A stretch of DNA of 16,163 bases from DAOMOP01 sp035444405. GTDB taxonomy: Bacteria > Pseudomonadota > Gammaproteobacteria > Burkholderiales > Rhodocyclaceae. The position numbers and the translations under genes are program-made. The stretch lies in assembly GCA_035444405.1 (NCBI GenBank), contig DAOMOP010000082.1, positions 1 to 16,163 of the forward strand. The letters run 5' to 3'. The notes under the pieces are model-generated. The model was not told where the DNA came from. It saw only the letters and a list, made by a program, of their open reading frames with translations, and ran no database searches. This document shows, one piece after another, positions 13,903-16,163 of the stretch. Numbering within the stretch: the first letter of the stretch is position 1; each line of letters opens with the position of its first letter.

Positions 13903-16163
13903 TCAATACGGATACACGACCTCGACTGCATCGCCCGGCAACCACTCGCGCAGATTGTCGAGCAGCGCATCGTCGAGCCGCACGCGCCAACCCGCGCCGA
14001 GAGGCAGCTCGCCCTCTGCGTGCTCGTTGCGGTAGCTGACCCTGATCGGGCAGACGCCATCGCGAAACGGCGCGAGCACGGCCTGCAGCCGCTCGGCCGC
14101 GGCAACCGCGCCGCCGGCCGCGGCGACCTCGCCATTCACACGCAGCTGCAGCAGGCGCGCGAAACGGCTGCGCGCCTCGCCGAGGGTGAGCAGCTTGTCG
14201 GCAATGATGCGCAAGCCGCCCGAGAACTCATCGTGGCTCACCTTGCCTTCGACGACCAGCACATCGTCGGTGACGATCTTGCCGCGACTGGCCTCGAGCA
14301 CTTCCGAATACACGGCGACCTCGCGCGGCTGCGAGCCGTCGTCGAGCAGCACGAAGGCCATCTTGCCGCGGTTGCCGACCTTGGTGCGCACTTCCATCAC
14401 GACGCCGGCGAGCAGCGTGAGCTCGCGCGAGGGCTCGAGCTCGGCGAGCGTGCGGCGCGCGAAGCGGCGCACCTCGCTCCTGAACGCATTGAACGGATGG
14501 CCGGACAGGAAGAAGCCGATCGCGGTCTTTTCCTCCTTGAGCCGCTCGCGCTCGCTCCAGGCACGCACCTGCACGAACGCCACCGCGGCACCGGCGGCCT
14601 CCGGCAACATGTCGAAGAGCCCACCCTGCAGCGCATTCGCGGCGGCCTGCTCGGCCGCCTCCATCGCCAGGCTGACCGTCGCCAGCAGCTGCGCGCGGTC
14701 GCGCCCGGCGTGGCCTTCGAGCGCGTCCATCGCGCCGGCGCGGATCAGCGCCTCGATGACGCGGCGATTGACCATGCGGCGGTCGACGCGCTCGCAAAAA
14801 TCGAACAGGTCACGGAACGCCCCGCCCTTGTCGCGCGCAGCGAGAATCGCGCGCACCGCCGGCTCGCCGCAGCCCTTCACCGCGCCGAGGCCGTAGCGGA
14901 TGGTCTTGGCGTCGACCGGCACGAAGCGATAATCCGACGCATTGACGTCGGGCGGCAGCATCGCGAGTCCGTTGGCGAGCGCGTCCTCGTGGAAGATGCG
15001 AATCGTGTCGGTGTTGTCGAGATCCGAGGACAGCGTCGCAGCCATGAACGCCGCGCAGTGGTGCGCCTTCAGCCACGCGGTGTGGTAGGTCACGACCGCG
15101 TACGCGGCGGTGTGCGACTTGTTGAAGCCGTACTCGGCGAACTTCTCCATCAGGTCGAAGAGCTGCATCGCGAGCGCTTCGTCGTAGCCCTTCTCGCGGG
15201 CGCCGGCGCGCATGATCTCGCGGTGCTTGGCCATCTCCTCGGCCTTCTTCTTGCCCATCGCGCGGCGCAGCATGTCCGCGCCGCCGAGCGTGTAGCCGCC
15301 GATGATCTGCGAGATCTGCATGACCTGTTCCTGGTACACGATCACGCCGTAGGTCGGCTCCAGGCAGGGTTTGAGATCCGGGTGGAAGTAGTCGATTTCC
15401 TGCTGGCCCTTCTTGCGCAGGATGAAGTCATCGACCATGCCCGAGCCGAGCGGGCCCGGGCGGTACAGCGCGAGCACCGCGATGATGTCCTCGAAGCGGT
15501 CGGGGCCGAGCTTCTTGAGAAGCTTCTTCATGCCGTCCGATTCGACCTGGAAGATCGCGGTGGTGTTGGCGTCCTTGAGGATCTGGTAGGCCGCCGGATC
15601 GGTGAAGGGCAGCGCGTTGAGATCGGGCCGCTCGCCGGTGAGCCGCTCGACGTAGTCGACCGCGAGCTCGATGATGGTGAGGTTTCTCAAGCCCAGGAAG
15701 TCGAACTTCACCAGCCCGACCGCCTCGACGTCGTCCTTGTCGAACTGCGACACCGGCGTCGCATCGTCGCCATCGGCGATGTAGAGCGGGCAAAAGTCGG
15801 TGAGCTTGCCCGGCGCGATCAGCACGCCGCCGGCGTGCATGCCGACGTTGCGACTCAAGCCCTCGAGCGGCTCGGCGAGGCTCCACAGCTCCTGCACCGA
15901 TTCGCCGTCGTTGCCGTCGCGCATCATCTCGCCGATCTGCGGCTCCATCTCGTAGGCCTTGGCGAGCGACACGGGCTTCGCACCCTCGATCGGCACCAGC
16001 TTGGACAGGCGATCACACAACCCGTAGGGCAGATCGAGCACGCGGCCGACGTCGCGCACGACCGCCTTCGAAGCCATCGTGCCGAAGGTCGCGATCTGGC
16101 TCACCGCCTCCTTGCCGTAGCGCTCGCGCACGTACTCGATGACGCGGTAGCGGTTGTCCTGGC
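13903..16163 (-). CDS. dnaE: DNA polymerase III alpha subunit, C-terminal part (runs off the window)
   Basis: DnaE is the catalytic subunit of the replicative polymerase. The window holds 753 codons of the C-terminal part; by comparison with E. coli DnaE (1160 residues) about 400 N-terminal residues, including the PHP domain, lie beyond the right edge. The first visible residues, QDNRYRVIEYV, should directly follow the catalytic aspartate pair motif. Seen here are SQIATFGTMASKAVVRDVGRV, HAGGVLIAPG, the third catalytic Asp at 15700-15702 in VKFDFLGL, YQEQVMQISQIIGGYTLGGADMLRRAMGKKK and KFAEYGFNKSH. Next are the internal beta-clamp-binding motif QGGLFDM at 14608-14628 and the OB fold (ELTLLAGVVMEV... 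SGGLRI). The tail ends VEVVYPY. The GTG at 16131 is an internal valine, not a start. It is convergent with the peroxiredoxin gene. Confidence 0.97.
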   Translation of the reverse strand, partial: QDNRYRVIEYVRERYGKEAVSQIATFGTMASKAVVRDVGRVLDLPYGLCDRLSKLVPIEGAKPVSLAKAYEMEPQIGEMMRDGNDGESVQELWSLAEPLEGLSRNVGMHAGGVLIAPGKLTDFCPLYIADGDDATPVSQFDKDDVEAVGLVKFDFLGLRNLTIIELAVDYVERLTGERPDLNALPFTDPAAYQILKDANTTAIFQVESDGMKKLLKKLGPDRFEDIIAVLALYRPGPLGSGMVDDFILRKKGQQEIDYFHPDLKPCLEPTYGVIVYQEQVMQISQIIGGYTLGGADMLRRAMGKKKAEEMAKHREIMRAGAREKGYDEALAMQLFDLMEKFAEYGFNKSHTAAYAVVTYHTAWLKAHHCAAFMAATLSSDLDNTDTIRIFHEDALANGLAMLPPDVNASDYRFVPVDAKTIRYGLGAVKGCGEPAVRAILAARDKGGAFRDLFDFCERVDRRMVNRRVIEALIRAGAMDALEGHAGRDRAQLLATVSLAMEAAEQAAANALQGGLFDMLPEAAGAAVAFVQVRAWSERERLKEEKTAIGFFLSGHPFNAFRSEVRRFARRTLAELEPSRELTLLAGVVMEVRTKVGNRGKMAFVLLDDGSQPREVAVYSEVLEASRGKIVTDDVLVVEGKVSHDEFSGGLRIIADKLLTLGEARSRFARLLQLRVNGEVAAAGGAVAAAERLQAVLAPFRDGVCPIRVSYRNEHAEGELPLGAGWRVRLDDALLDNLREWLPGDAVEVVYPY

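Noticed and set aside
16131..16163. GTG at 16131 as the start of a short dnaE
   Set aside because: The frame stays open to the window edge with conserved DnaE residues before it, so the gene is simply cut by the window.
1..16163. A hidden defence, mobile or secretion system
   Set aside because: Every long stretch is accounted for by recognised core genes or short intergenic DNA. I found no transposase, integrase, toxin-antitoxin pair, nuclease-helicase gene or tRNA-linked insertion.

Overview
The window looks like a stretch of chromosome from a high-GC betaproteobacterium. Rhodocyclales (the Azoarcus, Thauera or Aromatoleum group) is my best guess. The grounds are protein similarity recalled from memory, about 90% G/C at third codon positions in typical genes such as metG, and the neighbourhood metG / apbC / dcd / amino acid decarboxylase. 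No database search was possible. Gene content is almost wholly core metabolism and information processing. I see no transposase, phage gene, CRISPR array, rRNA or tRNA, and no convincing new multi-gene system.

Layout. At 1-344 there is no supported gene, but a near-perfect sigma70 promoter fires leftward out of the window and a 24-bp unit is duplicated in tandem. At 345-1886 (minus) lies a poorly characterised protein with both PilZ cyclic-di-GMP motifs. Divergent from it, thyA and folA (2052-3343, plus) overlap by an ATGA and form a thymidylate/folate pair. A perfect palindrome separates folA from a convergent PLP-dependent Orn/Lys/Arg decarboxylase (3380-5626, minus). Upstream of that on the same strand are dcd (dCTP deaminase), followed by its own intrinsic terminator, and then apbC/mrp (Fe-S carrier ATPase). 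Divergent from apbC are an OmpA-family lipoprotein (7836-8399) and metG (8467-10701). Next come a SulP anion transporter overlapping a small acylphosphatase gene (10839-12840) and a 2-Cys peroxiredoxin (13131-13730). The last gene is the C-terminal two thirds of dnaE on the minus strand, running off the right edge.

How the genes relate. dcd and thyA supply dTTP (dCTP to dUTP, then dUMP to dTMP after hydrolysis), and folA regenerates the tetrahydrofolate oxidised by ThyA. DnaE uses the dNTPs. They are in separate transcription units here, so apart from thyA-folA this is loose proximity, not an operon. The peroxiredoxin carries what looks like an OxyR operator (13 of 16 core bases) next to its -35, so peroxide control can be predicted.

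Most notable observation: metG is a mosaic. Codons from about 417 to 578, covering the anticodon-binding domain, drop to roughly 62% GC3 (55% GC overall) while both flanks are near 90% GC3. The same segment carries about 27 extra residues relative to the E. coli protein. This suggests replacement of one domain by homologous recombination with a distant donor. Other points worth a look are the OxyR site, the outward promoter, the 17-bp inverted repeat after dnaE and the coupled SulP-acylphosphatase pair.
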